37,437 bases of DNA from Propylenella binzhouense. GTDB lineage: Bacteria; Pseudomonadota; Alphaproteobacteria; Rhizobiales; Afifellaceae. Position 1 is the stretch's first letter; each line of letters opens with the position of its first letter. The stretch covers positions 1-37,437 of the forward strand of contig NZ_SPKJ01000036.1 in NCBI RefSeq assembly GCF_009866965.1, read 5' to 3'. Shown one piece after another: positions 15,993 through 24,738 of this stretch. The translations under genes and the position numbers were made by a program. The notes beneath the pieces were generated by a model. It saw only the letters and a list, made by a program, of their open reading frames with translations, was not told the DNA's origin and made no database searches.

Positions 15993-16178
15993 TCAGCGTT
16001 CGCTGAACGGGATGCCGCCCTTCGCCTTGTCCGTCTTCGGCGTCTCGATGATGGAGACCGTCACGGAGTCGGGCGCGGCATTGAAGTTCTTCACCACCGC
16101 GTCGGTGATGTCCTTCATGAGCGCCTTCTTCTGCTCGGCGTTCCGGCCGGCGATGGCGTAGACGACGACTTCGGGCAT
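15993..16178 (-). CDS. 4-oxalocrotonate tautomerase family protein
   Basis: A 61-aa protein of the 4-OT family. After Met removal the N-terminal residue is the catalytic Pro1 (MPEVVVYAIAGRNAEQKKAL), and the conserved Arg is in AGRNAEQK. These small hexameric enzymes shift double bonds in keto-enol acids; the actual substrate is not clear from context. ATG 16178 has a strong purine-rich GGGGGGAGAGA just upstream. The longer open frame is rejected because Pro1 must follow the initiator Met. It converges on the oligopeptidase gene, 6 bp apart. Confidence 0.9.
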   Translation of the reverse strand: MPEVVVYAIAGRNAEQKKALMKDITDAVVKNFNAAPDSVTVSIIETPKTDKAKGGIPFSER

Positions 16179-16274
16179 TCTCTCCCCCCTTCTCCTGCGC
16201 CCGGCCTGCGGGCGGTCCGCGCCCGCCATAGGCCATTCGCAGGCGGCCGGGCAAGGGCGTACCAGCTTCTTCGG

Positions 16275-16302
16275 TTGCCCGGCGAAGCAACTCGGCTAAA
16301 TA
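16275..16302 (+). promoter_or_regulatory. Possible sodB promoter
   Basis: TTGCCC (16275-16280) and TAAATA (16297-16302) lie 16 bp apart, about 60 bp upstream of the sodB start. The -35 matches 4 of 6 and the -10 only 3 of 6, so this is a weak call by eye. Confidence 0.3.
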
Positions 16303-16363
16303 GGCGCAGGAACGGCGCCCGCGCGCTCACGTTCCCCGGACGGTTCCACCAGAGGAGACGAAC

Positions 16364-16963
16364 ATGGCCTTCACGCTCCCCGAGCTTCCCTACGCCTACG
16401 ATGCCCTCGCGCCGCACATGTCGGCTGAGACCCTGGAGTTCCACCACGACAAGCATCACAAGGCCTATCTCGACGCCATGACGCCGATGATCCAGGGCTC
16501 CGAGTACGATTCGATGGACATCGAAAGCATCGTCAAGAAGAGCTATTCCGAAAATCCCAAGCTCTTCAACCAGGCAGGCCAGTATTACAACCACGTTCAT
16601 TTCTGGAAGTGGATGAAGCCGAACGGCGGCGGCCGCAGCCTGCCCGGCGCGCTGGAGAGCCAGATCAATTCCGATCTCGGCTCGTTCGACGAGTTCCGCA
16701 CCAAGTTCATCGATGCCGGCAAGACCCAGTTCGGCTCGGGCTGGGCCTGGCTCGCCATGAAGGGCGGCAAGCTCGTGGTGATGAACACGCCGAACGGCGA
16801 GAACCCGCTCGTCCATGGCGGCACGCCACTCCTCGGCGTCGACGTCTGGGAGCATTCCTACTACATCGACTACCGCAACCTGCGGCCGAAATACCTGGAG
16901 ACCTGGTTCGACAACCTGGTCAACTGGGACTATGTCGCCGAGCTCTACGAGAAGGCCCGCTGA
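16364..16963 (+). CDS. sodB: Fe/Mn superoxide dismutase
   Basis: A 199-aa Fe/Mn-type SOD that converts superoxide to O2 and H2O2. Metal ligands are His27 (LEFHHDKHH), His77 (YYNHVHFW), Asp160 and His164 (DVWEHSYYIDY). The absence of a signal peptide puts it in the cytosol. The metal cannot be fixed from sequence alone; the FNQAGQYYNHVHFW block is of the type common in alphaproteobacteria. AGAGGAG lies upstream of ATG 16364. A hairpin at 16984-17015 may end the transcript. Confidence 0.96.
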   Translation: MAFTLPELPYAYDALAPHMSAETLEFHHDKHHKAYLDAMTPMIQGSEYDSMDIESIVKKSYSENPKLFNQAGQYYNHVHFWKWMKPNGGGRSLPGALESQINSDLGSFDEFRTKFIDAGKTQFGSGWAWLAMKGGKLVVMNTPNGENPLVHGGTPLLGVDVWEHSYYIDYRNLRPKYLETWFDNLVNWDYVAELYEKAR

Positions 16964-16983
16964 TCCGCCTTCGCGCATATCCG

Positions 16984-17015
16984 GGGAAGGCGCCGGCCCG
17001 GTCCGGGGCCTTCCC
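16984..17015 (+). terminator. Hairpin after sodB, possible terminator
   Basis: GGGAAGGC (16984-16991) and GCCTTCCC (17008-17015) form an 8-bp stem about 20 bp after the sodB stop. The 16-nt loop is itself GC-rich. No U-tract follows, so it is only a candidate. Confidence 0.4.
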
Positions 17016-17025
17016 GCCCGCGCCC

Positions 17026-17053
17026 TGCCCGTCGTCAAATGCCCGTCGTCAAA
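17026..17053 (+). repeat. Tandem 14-bp direct repeat
   Basis: TGCCCGTCGTCAAA occurs twice head to tail (17026-17039 and 17040-17053), about 120 bp upstream of the cytochrome c' gene. It may be replication slippage or a doubled binding site. A 10-bp palindrome, GTTGCGCAAC, lies further downstream in the same leader. Confidence 0.6.
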
Positions 17054-17170
17054 CCAACGAGAACACAGCGTTCAGCGCCCCTCAACGACATGTCATTTCA
17101 ACGTGATCGCGCGAGGGCATCAACTGCGTTGCGCAACCTGCCTGTCGCGCCACCCGAATGGAGGACCCGC

Positions 17171-17626
17171 ATGAAACGTCCCGTGCTGCTCGCCGCCGCT
17201 TTCTCCCTCGTCGCGATGTCGGCCTCGGCGGTCGCGCTCGAGGATCCGATCAAGACCCGCCAGACCCTGATGGACGCCAACGGCGCAGCGGCCGGCCTCG
17301 GCGGCGGCATCATGAAGGGCGAGATCCCCTTCAATCCGGTCGCGGCCGCCTCCGTCCTCCAGACCATGCGCGCGGTCGCCGTCTCTTTCGGGGATTATTT
17401 TCCTGAAGGCTCGGAGATGGGCGACACCAAGGCCGATCCCAAGATCTGGACGGACAGTGCGAACTGGCAGGCGGCGCTCGCCAAGTTCCAGCAGGACACC
17501 GAGGCCGCCCTCGCCACTTTGCCGAAGGAGGTCGGCTCCTACACGCTCGACCAGTTCAAGGGCGCGTTCGGCCAGGTCGCGCAGAATTGCCGCAACTGCC
17601 ACCAGAACTTCCGCATCAGCAACTAG
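17171..17626 (+). CDS. cycP: Cytochrome c' (class II cytochrome c)
   Basis: A 151-aa periplasmic cytochrome. Residues 1-20 are a Sec signal (cleavage likely ASA|VALED), then a four-helix bundle with the heme-binding CRNCH near the C-terminus (Cys140, Cys143, His144), the class II pattern. Cytochromes c' bind NO and CO and are linked to NO tolerance or electron transfer. ATG 17171 has GGAGG nearby upstream; the open frame before it is not family-like. The diheme cytochrome gene starts 6 bp after its stop, so the two are an operon. Confidence 0.92.
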   Translation: MKRPVLLAAAFSLVAMSASAVALEDPIKTRQTLMDANGAAAGLGGGIMKGEIPFNPVAAASVLQTMRAVAVSFGDYFPEGSEMGDTKADPKIWTDSANWQAALAKFQQDTEAALATLPKEVGSYTLDQFKGAFGQVAQNCRNCHQNFRISN

Positions 17627-17632
17627 CCCGTC

Positions 17633-18586
17633 GTGAAGCGCGCGCTGGCCGCCCTCCTCGTTGTCTCCGCCGTTCTCGGGGCCGCGGCCTGGTGGCTCAC
17701 CGCGCCGCAGCCGCTCGCGGCCGGCGCGCTGCCGCCGCACCAGGCCGACCTCGCCAATGGCGAGCGCATGTTCTGGGCGGGCGGCTGCGCGTCCTGCCAT
17801 GCGGCGAAGGGTGCGAAGGGCGACGAGCGCCTGAAGCTCGGCGGCGGGCTCGCGCTCGCGACTCCCTTCGGCACGTTCAACGTGCCGAACATCTCGCCCG
17901 ATCCGGAGACGGGAATCGGCCGCTGGAGCGATCTCGATTTCGCCAGCGCCATGATGCGCGGCGTCGCCCCCGGCGGCGTCCATCTCTACCCGGCCTTCCC
18001 CTACCCCTCCTATGCCCGCATGCGGATCGAGGACGTGCTCGACCTCAGGGCCTATCTCGGCACGCTGCCGCCGGTCGCCCACCGCACGCCGCCGCACGAC
18101 CTCGCCTTCCCGTACAATGTTCGCCGCGGCATCGGGCTCTGGAAGCGTCTCTACCTCCATCCCGGACCGGTGATCGAGCTCGCCGGCGCCGACGGAGAGG
18201 TGCTGCGCGGCCGCTACCTCGTGGAAGGGCCGGGCCATTGCGGCGAATGCCACACCGCGCGCGACGTCATGGGCGGCTCGAAGCTCGACGCCTGGCTTGC
18301 CGGCGCGCCGAACCCGGAGGGCCGCGGCACGATCCCGAACATCACCCCGCACGAGGAGGGCATCGCGGACTGGTCCGCCAAGGACATCGCCTACGCGCTC
18401 GAATCGGGCTTCAAGCCGGATTTCGATTCCTTCGGCGGCTCGATGGTCGAGGTGCAGGAGAACATGGCGAAGCTGCCGGCGGAGGACCGCGACGCCATCG
18501 CTGCCTATCTGAAGGCCATTCCGCCGCATCCGGATGCGGTCGCGCCGGAGCGGGCGAGCGGCGCCGAGAGCGAGGGCGGCGGCTGA
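17633..18586 (+). CDS. Diheme cytochrome c
   Basis: A 317-aa protein. Residues 4-24 form an uncleaved anchor or signal, followed by two class I cytochrome c domains with CASCH (Cys52, Cys55, His56) and CGECH (Cys203, Cys206, His207). FNVPNISPDPETGIG after the first heme and FGGSM in the second supply typical blocks; the Met of the latter may be the axial ligand. It resembles the cytochrome subunits of periplasmic dehydrogenases, but no dehydrogenase partner is nearby. It probably exchanges electrons with, or replaces, the cytochrome c' encoded just upstream. The start is GTG 17633. The C-terminus is Gly/Glu-rich. Confidence 0.9.
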   Translation: MKRALAALLVVSAVLGAAAWWLTAPQPLAAGALPPHQADLANGERMFWAGGCASCHAAKGAKGDERLKLGGGLALATPFGTFNVPNISPDPETGIGRWSDLDFASAMMRGVAPGGVHLYPAFPYPSYARMRIEDVLDLRAYLGTLPPVAHRTPPHDLAFPYNVRRGIGLWKRLYLHPGPVIELAGADGEVLRGRYLVEGPGHCGECHTARDVMGGSKLDAWLAGAPNPEGRGTIPNITPHEEGIADWSAKDIAYALESGFKPDFDSFGGSMVEVQENMAKLPAEDRDAIAAYLKAIPPHPDAVAPERASGAESEGGG

Positions 18587-18601
18587 CGATCCGCTGCCGC
18601 C

Positions 18602-18934
18602 TCAGAGCCCGCGCCGGCAGCTCGTCGCGATGATCGGACCGACCGCGTAGGTGATGCTCCGCTGCTGCCAGACGCGGCAGGCGGCCTCGCTCGGAAAGCA
18701 GCCCTCCGCCGCGTAGGCCCGGTTCTTGTCGCCGGTGAAATCGTGGAACTTGCCTGCGTAGTGCCCGCGCCAGACCGCCTGCGGGCCGATCTCGGCGGCA
18801 AGGGCCGTGCAATCCGCCGTCGGCGGCTTCACGCGCGGCTCATAGCGGAGGAGGTCGCTCAGGAAGCTCGCCTCCGCCGCGGCGGGGAGCGCGAGGATCG
18901 CCGCCGCCAAAGCGGCCGTCGCAACTCGGTTCAT
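18602..18934 (-). CDS. Small secreted protein with four cysteines, unknown function
   Basis: A 110-aa protein. Residues 1-23 are a clear Sec signal (MNRVATAALAAAILALPAAAEA). The mature part has four Cys (42, 79, 86, 106), which suggests two disulfides in the periplasm, and a GHYAGKFHDFTGDK and YAAEGCFPSEAAC region. I do not recognise a family with a known function. ATG 18934 has GGAGG five bases upstream; a GTG two codons earlier is less likely. It lies downstream of the aminotransferase gene on the same strand but behind a strong hairpin, so it may be transcribed separately or by read-through. Confidence 0.75.
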   Translation of the reverse strand: MNRVATAALAAAILALPAAAEASFLSDLLRYEPRVKPPTADCTALAAEIGPQAVWRGHYAGKFHDFTGDKNRAYAAEGCFPSEAACRVWQQRSITYAVGPIIATSCRRGL

Positions 18935-18962
18935 CGGCACCTCCGGATCGCTCCCTCAACCC

Positions 18963-19000
18963 GCTGAGCCGCCGTCCGGTTGCGGCGGACGCGGCTCAGC
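18963..19000 (-). terminator. Strong hairpin overlapping the aminotransferase stop codon
   Basis: GCTGAGCCGC (18963-18972) and GCGGCTCAGC (18991-19000) form a perfect 10-bp stem. GTCCG and CGGAC continue it inwards by 5 bp past one bulged C, with a 7-nt loop. The arm nearest the aminotransferase contains its stop codon (18996-18998). There is no U-tract. It probably ends or attenuates transcription into the small secreted protein gene. Confidence 0.6.
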
Positions 19001-19850
19001 TGTGCGCCCATTCCCAGTAGAGCGCGCGGGCCCGCGCGCCGATCGGCCCCGCCTGCATCATGCGGTCCTCGATCTGGGTGATCGGCACGATCTTGGAATA
19101 GTTTCCGGTCGAGAACGCCTCGTCCGCCGCCATGAAGTCGGCGAGCGAGAGGCTCGCCTCGCGCACCTCGATGCCCGCTTCCCGGAGCAGCGCGATGGCG
19201 CGCTGGCGCGTGATGCCGTTCAGGAACGAGCCGTTCGGGACCGGCGTGAACACCACCCCGTCCTTCGCCATGAAGACGTTCGAGGTCCCGGTCTCGGCGA
19301 TGTTGCCGAGGAGGTCGCGCACGAGCGCGTTGTCGAAGCCGCGTCCCTTCGCCTCCATGATGGCGCGGCCGTTGTTCGGATAGAGGCAGCCCGCCTTGGC
19401 GTTGGTCGGCATGCATTCGTAGCTCGGCCGGCGGAACGGCGAGAGCGTGACGGAGAAGCCGTGCGGCTCCGGCATCGCCGTCTCGTAGAGGCAGAGGCAG
19501 AAGCGCGTCGAATCCGGATCGGGCGGCACCGACATGTAGCCGCCCTGCTCCGCCCAGTACATCGGGCGGATATAGATGGCCGCGTCCGGCGAAAAGCGTC
19601 TGAGCCCGTCGCGCGCGAGCCCGATCATCGTCTCGACCGGCACGGTCGGCCTGAGCCCGAGCGCCACCGCAGAGGCGTTCACCCGCGCGAAATGGCGGTC
19701 GAGATCCGGGGTTACGCCCTCGAAGGCGCGCGCGCCGTCGAAGACGCTCGAGCCGAGCCAGAAGGCCTGCGTCCGCGGCCCCGCGATCGGCACGTTGCCG
19801 GCGTGCCAGTCGCCCTCGAAGAAGGTCCACGTCTCGGACCAGGTCACCAT
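18996..19850 (-). CDS. Class IV aminotransferase, branched-chain aminotransferase-like
   Basis: A 284-aa fold-type IV PLP enzyme. The PLP lysine is Lys152 in TNAKAGCLYPNN, and the phosphate-binding/active-site loop is NIAETGTSNVFM (Glu186). Family members transfer amino groups between branched-chain amino acids and 2-oxoglutarate, but D-amino acid and other transaminases share the fold, so the substrate is not certain. ATG 19850 is chosen because the protein begins there as usual (WSETWTFFEGDWHAGNVPI); the longer frame upstream is GC-rich filler. It stands apart from leucine or valine biosynthesis genes. Confidence 0.88.
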   Translation of the reverse strand: MVTWSETWTFFEGDWHAGNVPIAGPRTQAFWLGSSVFDGARAFEGVTPDLDRHFARVNASAVALGLRPTVPVETMIGLARDGLRRFSPDAAIYIRPMYWAEQGGYMSVPPDPDSTRFCLCLYETAMPEPHGFSVTLSPFRRPSYECMPTNAKAGCLYPNNGRAIMEAKGRGFDNALVRDLLGNIAETGTSNVFMAKDGVVFTPVPNGSFLNGITRQRAIALLREAGIEVREASLSLADFMAADEAFSTGNYSKIVPITQIEDRMMQAGPIGARARALYWEWAHS

Positions 19851-20005
19851 CGCTCTCTCCCTCGTCGGGTCGGTTAGAGCCGCGCCGGCGCAAAGGTCAA
19901 GAGCGCAGAAGCGGCCGCTGCGGTTGGTCGTCGCCCGTCGCGGCGCGCGCGGGAGTCGACCCTCGCGGCGAAGAGTGCTAGCGCCGTCCGGCCGGCAGGC
20001 GGGCG

Positions 20006-20027
20006 GCGGCGCTCCGGGGAGCGCCGC
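20006..20027. repeat. 9-bp hairpin in the leader of the dehalogenase gene
   Basis: GCGGCGCTC (20006-20014) and GAGCGCCGC (20019-20027) pair around CGGG. It lies 57 bp before the dehalogenase ATG, in the 234-bp divergent region with the aminotransferase. It could be an operator or a 5' UTR stem. Nothing else stands out in this region. Confidence 0.4.
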
Positions 20028-20084
20028 GCGAAGGACGGGCGCGGTGTCCGGGTTCACGCCCGCGCTCCAGGAAGGGGTCGGGCG

Positions 20085-20741
20085 ATGGCCGAAGCCGTTT
20101 ATCTCTTCGACGCCTACGGCACGCTCTTCGACGTTCATTCCGCGGTCCGCCGCCATGCCGGCGGGATCGGCGCCGAAGCAGAACGGCTGTCGGCGCTGTG
20201 GCGGGCCAAGCAGCTCGAATATTCCTGGGTGCGCTCCCTGATGGGGCGCTACCGCGACTTCTGGGCGCTGACGGAGGAGGCGCTCGACTACGCCCTCGCC
20301 TCCTGCGGCGTCGACGCGTCCTTCCGCCCCGGGCTGCTCGACGCCTATCGCTCGCTCGACTGCTATCCGGAGGTCCCGGCGGTGCTCGATACGCTCCGCC
20401 GGCGCGGCGCCCGCCTGGCGATCCTTTCGAACGGCTCGCCGGACATGCTGCAGGCGGCGCTGCGGGCGAGCGGCCTCGCGGACCTCTTCGATGCCGTCCT
20501 CTCCGCCGACGAGGCGCAGTGCTACAAGACCGGCGCGGCCGTCTACGAGCTCGCCACCACCCGCTTCCGGCTCTATCCGGAGGCGATCTCGTTCCAGTCC
20601 TCGAACCGCTGGGACGTTGCGGGCGCAACCGCCTTCGGGTTCCGCACGATCTGGATCAACCGCTCCGGCGCCCCGGACGAATATCCCGACCTCCCGCCGT
20701 CGGCGACCCTCGCATCGCTCAGCGGGCTGGAGGCGGTCTGA
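20085..20741 (+). CDS. Haloacid dehalogenase type II (L-2-haloacid dehalogenase-like)
   Basis: A 218-aa HAD-superfamily enzyme with the type II dehalogenase set: nucleophile Asp9 in FDAYGTLFDV, Arg40, Ser115-Asn116 in LSNGSP, Lys148 and Tyr154 in YKTGAAVYEL, and Ser173, Asn174 and Asp177 in SSNRWDVAG. These match the catalytic residues of Pseudomonas L-2-haloacid dehalogenase (Asp10, Arg41, Ser118, Lys151, Tyr157, Ser175, Asn177, Asp180), so hydrolysis of short L-2-haloacids to D-2-hydroxyacids is likely. A different natural substrate cannot be ruled out. GGAAGGGG lies before ATG 20085. No transporter or regulator is nearby. Confidence 0.93.
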   Translation: MAEAVYLFDAYGTLFDVHSAVRRHAGGIGAEAERLSALWRAKQLEYSWVRSLMGRYRDFWALTEEALDYALASCGVDASFRPGLLDAYRSLDCYPEVPAVLDTLRRRGARLAILSNGSPDMLQAALRASGLADLFDAVLSADEAQCYKTGAAVYELATTRFRLYPEAISFQSSNRWDVAGATAFGFRTIWINRSGAPDEYPDLPPSATLASLSGLEAV

Positions 20742-20906
20742 CGCGCATATTGTCGGACGAAAGAGGTCGAGTTTTCAAAAACCTTAAGCGCACCGGTTAG
20801 CGAACGGTCACTCTTGCCGCAGAAGGGAGGGGCCGAAAGGGAACGGAGGGGTCAGAAAGGAATTGGCTGCTGTCAATGCCCGGGAGGGCCCGGGAGGGGA
20901 TGCCAG

Positions 20907-21092
20907 ATGCCTTACCAGTCGATGTTCTCTCGCAAGGTGAATGCGGGTCCGGTCCGCGAAGACATGTCCGCGCCGCAGCCGCTCCAGGAGGAGCCCGACC
21001 GCGACGCTCGCGGCCATTATGGCTACGGCCGGCCGGCGCACGGTTCCGATCCGCGCGCGACCTACAGCTTCGGCCGTCGCTCCTCGTTCTGA
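20907..21092 (+). CDS. Hypothetical 61-aa protein
   Basis: A short frame with a strong ribosome-binding site (GGGAGGGG, about 9 bp upstream of ATG 20907). The protein is hydrophilic and basic: MPYQSMFSRKVNAGPV, then an acidic stretch QPLQEEPDRDARG, then an aromatic/Gly/Arg tail HYGYGRPAHGSDPRATYSFG ending in RRSSF. There is no signal or membrane segment and I do not recognise a family. It fills most of the 354-bp gap between the dehalogenase and the convergent LOG gene. If it is not a gene, that gap holds only a GTTTT/AAAAC mini-dyad near 20773. Confidence 0.45.
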   Translation: MPYQSMFSRKVNAGPVREDMSAPQPLQEEPDRDARGHYGYGRPAHGSDPRATYSFGRRSSF

Positions 21093-21095
21093 GGG

Positions 21096-21677
21096 TCAGC
21101 GCTCGTCGCGCTCGATCCATTTCGGAACGTTCGGCGCCTGGTATCGGGCGAACCGGTCGAGCAGGGCGTCCGGATCGCTTTCCACGACCAGCATGTCCCG
21201 GTGCGCGGGTCGCATGAAGCGCTCCGCCGCCTGATGGTCGAAGAAGGCGAGCAGCCGGTCGAAGAAGCCGGCGGCATTGAGGAGCCCGACCGGCTTCTGA
21301 TGATAGCCGAGCTGGCCCCAGGTCCAGACCTCGAAGAGCTCCTCGAGCGTGCCGGCGCCGCCCGGCAGCGCCACGAAGGCGTCCGCGAGGTCCGACATCG
21401 CGGCCTTGCGTTCGTGCATCGAGGCGACGGTCCGGAGCTCCGTCAGCCCCGGATGCGCGATCTCGCGCTCCACCAGCGCCGCCGGGATGATGCCGACCAC
21501 CTCGCCGCCGGCGGCGAGCGCGGAATCGGCGAGCACGCCCATCAGCCCGGCCTTGGCGCCGCCGTAGACGAGCCGCAGGCCGCGCGCCGCAAGCACCCGC
21601 CCCATGCCGCGGGCCGCCTCCGAATAGGCCTCGCCGGCTCCGAAGTTGGAGCCGCAGAACACGCAGACGGAGCGCAT
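21096..21677 (-). CDS. LOG family protein (cytokinin riboside 5'-monophosphate phosphoribohydrolase type)
   Basis: A 193-aa Rossmann-fold protein of the LOG/TIGR00730 family. MHERKAAM (87-94) and [20 protein letters not shown] (from 105) carry the signature Arg, Lys and Glu residues. Proteins of this family remove ribose 5-phosphate from nucleotides such as AMP or cytokinin nucleotides; some also make cytokinins. A role in plant association is possible but not shown. It ends 3 bp after the stop of the small plus-strand ORF and starts 4 bp after the dipeptidase stop, so it may be in one operon with it. Confidence 0.92.
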   Translation of the reverse strand: MRSVCVFCGSNFGAGEAYSEAARGMGRVLAARGLRLVYGGAKAGLMGVLADSALAAGGEVVGIIPAALVEREIAHPGLTELRTVASMHERKAAMSDLADAFVALPGGAGTLEELFEVWTWGQLGYHQKPVGLLNAAGFFDRLLAFFDHQAAERFMRPAHRDMLVVESDPDALLDRFARYQAPNVPKWIERDER

Positions 21678-21681
21678 CCCG

Positions 21682-23067
21682 TCAGCGGCCCAGCGCGTCG
21701 AGGATGCGGGCCCAGGACCGCATGCCGCCGTGGAAGCTCTTCAGATTGTACTTCTCGTTTGGCGAATGGATGCGGTCGTCCTCCAGGCTGAACCCGACCA
21801 GAACCGAGTCCATCCCGAGCTGGCGCTTGAACTGCGAGACGATCGGGATCGAGCCGCCCATGGCGATCAGGACCGCCTCCTTCCCCCATTCCTCCGAGAG
21901 CGCCCTCTTGGCCTTCTCCACGAACGGGCTGTCGACCGGCAGCGTCACCGCCCCGTCGCCGCCATGCGAGGCGAACGAGACCTTGCAGTCCGCCGGCACC
22001 TGCGCGCGCACGAAGCTGCGGAAGGCGTCCCTGATCCGGTCGGGATCCTGCTCGCCGACGAGCCGGAAGGAGACCTTGGCGGAGGCCTTGGCGGGGATCA
22101 CGGTCTTCGCGCCTTCGCCGGTATAGCCGCCGACGATCCCGTTCACCTCGAGGCTCGGACGCGCCCAGACCTGCTCGAGCACGGTATGGTCCGTCTCGCC
22201 CGCCGGGATGCTGAGCCCGATATCGCCGAGAAACGCCTTCTCGTCGAAGCCGAGCGTGCCCCATTGCCGCTTCTGCTCGGCCGTCACCTCGGGCACGCCG
22301 TCGTAGAAGCCGGGCAGCGTCACCTTGCCCTGCGGGTCGCGCAGCCGCGCGAGCAGGTCGACGAGGACATGGATCGGGTTGCGCGCGGCATTGCCGTAAT
22401 AGCCCGAATGGAGATCGTGGCTCGCCGCCTCCAGGAACACCTCCTCGTAGAGCAGGCCGCGGAGTTGGGTCGCGATCGCCGGCGTCTGCCGGTCCCACAT
22501 GTTGGTGTCGCAGACGAGCGCGGCGTCGGCCTTCAGCTCCTCGGCGTTCGCCGTGATGAAGGGAAGCAGGCTCGGGCTCGCGGATTCCTCCTCGCCTTCG
22601 AGGAGCACGCTCACATTCACCGGCAGCCTGCCCGAGACCTCCATCCAGGCGCGCGCCGCCTCGACGAAGGTCATCAGCTGGCCTTTGTCGTCGGACGCGC
22701 CGCGCGCGAGGATCCGCTTCTCGCCGTCGACCTCGACGACGGCGGGGTCGAACGGATCGCGGTTCCAGAGCGCGATCGGGTCGACCGGCTGGACGTCGTA
22801 ATGCCCGTAGAAGAGCACGTGGGGCGCGCCGTCGCCGGCGCCCCGGTAGTGCCCGACCACCATCGGGTGGCCGATCGTGTCGCGGACCGAGGCCTCGAAG
22901 CCGGCCCCCTTCAGCGCGCCGGCGCACCATTCGGCCGCGCTGCGGCAATCCGCCCGAAAGGCCGGGTCGGCCGAGATCGACCTGATGCGCAGGAGCTCGA
23001 AGAGCCGCTCGAGGCTGTCGTAGAGCCCGTCATCGATGCGGGCGAGGACTTGGGTGAGATCCGACAT
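21682..23067 (-). CDS. M20 family metallo-dipeptidase
   Basis: A 461-aa zinc peptidase of the M20A carnosinase-like group. Metal ligands and catalytic residues are visible in FYGHYDVQP (His89, Asp91), RGASDDKGQ (Asp126 bridging), [11 protein letters not shown] and CDTNMWD, with the C-terminal His in KSFHGGM. A dimerisation (lid) domain lies at about residues 195-310, including [11 protein letters not shown]. It is expected to cleave dipeptides or related amides in the cytosol. There is no signal peptide. It is co-directional with the HerA-like gene, whose stop is 4 bp upstream of this gene's start. Confidence 0.93.
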   Translation of the reverse strand: MSDLTQVLARIDDGLYDSLERLFELLRIRSISADPAFRADCRSAAEWCAGALKGAGFEASVRDTIGHPMVVGHYRGAGDGAPHVLFYGHYDVQPVDPIALWNRDPFDPAVVEVDGEKRILARGASDDKGQLMTFVEAARAWMEVSGRLPVNVSVLLEGEEESASPSLLPFITANAEELKADAALVCDTNMWDRQTPAIATQLRGLLYEEVFLEAASHDLHSGYYGNAARNPIHVLVDLLARLRDPQGKVTLPGFYDGVPEVTAEQKRQWGTLGFDEKAFLGDIGLSIPAGETDHTVLEQVWARPSLEVNGIVGGYTGEGAKTVIPAKASAKVSFRLVGEQDPDRIRDAFRSFVRAQVPADCKVSFASHGGDGAVTLPVDSPFVEKAKRALSEEWGKEAVLIAMGGSIPIVSQFKRQLGMDSVLVGFSLEDDRIHSPNEKYNLKSFHGGMRSWARILDALGR

Positions 23068-23071
23068 CTTC

Positions 23072-24607
23072 CTACCGTTTCAATGATCCGAGTATGCCGC
23101 GCACGATGGCGCGGCCGAGGGACGAGGCGACCGAGCGCGCGGCCGATTTCATGGCCGCCTCCGCGACCGACTCGCGGCGATAGCTGCGGCGCGGCGCCCG
23201 CTCGGTCCGTTCTCCGCGCTCCCGCCCGAAATCCGGCAGCTCGAACCCGGTCGAGGTCCGCCGCCCCGCCGGCGTCCCCTCGCGCTGCGTCTCTGCCGCC
23301 GCGCGCGCGGCCGCCCGCTCCAGCATCTCATAGGCCGATTCCCGGTCGATGGTCCTGTCGTACTGGCCGAGCAGCGGGCTCGCCTGCATGGCCGCCCTCC
23401 GCTCGCCCTCGGTGATCGGGCCGATGCGCGAGGCCGGCGGCCGGACGAGCGTGTCCTCCACGACCGAGGGGACGCCCTTCTCGCCGAGCGTGGAGACGAG
23501 CGCCTCGCCGACCCCGAGCCTGGTGATGGCATCGAACGTGTCGAAGGCCGGGTTCGGGCGGAACGTCTCGGCGGCGGTCCTCACCGCCTTCACTTCGCGC
23601 GGCGTATAGGCGCGGAGCGCGTGCTGGATCCGGTTGCCGAGCTGGGCGAGCACGCTTTCGGGAATGTCGAGCGGGTTCTGCGTCACGAAATAGACGCCGA
23701 CGCCCTTCGACCGGACGAGCTTCACCACTTGCTCGACCTTTTCCAGAAGCGCCTTCGGCGCCTCGTCGAAGAGGAGATGGGCCTCGTCGAAGAAGAAGAC
23801 GAGGCGGGGCTTGTCCGGGTCGCCGACCTCCGGCAGTTCCTCGAAGAGTTCCGAGAGCAGCCAGAGCAGGAAGGTCGCGTAGAGCCGCGGCGACTGCATC
23901 AGCCGGTCGGCGGCGAGCACGCTCACGTAGCCGCGCCCGTCCCGCGTCGTCCGCATCAGGTCCTGGATGGCGAGCGCGGGCTCGCCGAAGAAGTTCGTCC
24001 CGCCCTGCGCCTCCAGCACCAGGAGCTGGCGCTGGATCGCGCCGACCGACGCCTTGCTGACATTGCCGTAGCGGCGGCCGAGCTCGCTCGCGCGGTCGGC
24101 CGCATGCGCGAGCAGCGCCTGCAGGTCCTTGAGGTCGAGGAGGAGCATCCCCTCCTCGTCCGCCAGGCGGAACACGATGTTGAGGACGCCCTCCTGGGTG
24201 TCGTTGAGATCGAGGAGGCGCGCGAGGAGCAGCGGCCCCATCTCCGAGATCGTGGTGCGGACCGGATGGCCCTGCGCGCCGAAGACGTCCCAGAAGATGG
24301 TGGGCGTCGGCTCGCCGGCATAGGCCTCGAGCCCCACTTCGGCGGCCCGCAGGCCGAGCCGGTCGTTGATCTCGCCGGCCTCCGCGATGCCCGACAGATC
24401 GCCCTTCACGTCGGCGGCGAAGACCGGCACGCCGGCGCGCGAGAAGGCCTCCGCCAGGATCTGGAGCGTGACGGTCTTGCCCGTTCCGGTGGCGCCGGTG
24501 ACGAGCCCGTGGCGGTTGGCGTATCGGAGCGAAAGGACGATCGGAGGACGATCCGCCGGTTCGGCGCCGCGGCGCGCGCCGATGAGGATTCCGTCCGCCT
24601 GCGTCAC
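23072..24607 (-). CDS. HerA/DUF853-like P-loop ATPase (YjgR family)
   Basis: A 511-aa protein of the HerA/FtsK ATPase superfamily, YjgR/DUF853 branch. Walker A is GATGTGKT (Gly38-Thr45); Walker B is in [17 protein letters not shown]; the [15 protein letters not shown] and [20 protein letters not shown] blocks are family-specific. The C-terminal 80 residues are basic and low in complexity, and end in [13 protein letters not shown]. Related HerA proteins move DNA in repair, but the function of this branch is not settled. The start is GTG 24607. No NurA nuclease gene is nearby. Confidence 0.92.
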   Translation of the reverse strand: MTQADGILIGARRGAEPADRPPIVLSLRYANRHGLVTGATGTGKTVTLQILAEAFSRAGVPVFAADVKGDLSGIAEAGEINDRLGLRAAEVGLEAYAGEPTPTIFWDVFGAQGHPVRTTISEMGPLLLARLLDLNDTQEGVLNIVFRLADEEGMLLLDLKDLQALLAHAADRASELGRRYGNVSKASVGAIQRQLLVLEAQGGTNFFGEPALAIQDLMRTTRDGRGYVSVLAADRLMQSPRLYATFLLWLLSELFEELPEVGDPDKPRLVFFFDEAHLLFDEAPKALLEKVEQVVKLVRSKGVGVYFVTQNPLDIPESVLAQLGNRIQHALRAYTPREVKAVRTAAETFRPNPAFDTFDAITRLGVGEALVSTLGEKGVPSVVEDTLVRPPASRIGPITEGERRAAMQASPLLGQYDRTIDRESAYEMLERAAARAAAETQREGTPAGRRTSTGFELPDFGRERGERTERAPRRSYRRESVAEAAMKSAARSVASSLGRAIVRGILGSLKR

Positions 24608-24738
24608 GCGTCTGTCTCCGAAACCAAATGGCGGCCCGTTATAGGCATGCGCCGTGGACGCGGCAATCGAGGGAGCAAGTCCTTGTCTTTTCGTCCTTCA
24701 TTGCCCAATCTTCGCGCCCACCAGACAGGAGCGGTGAC

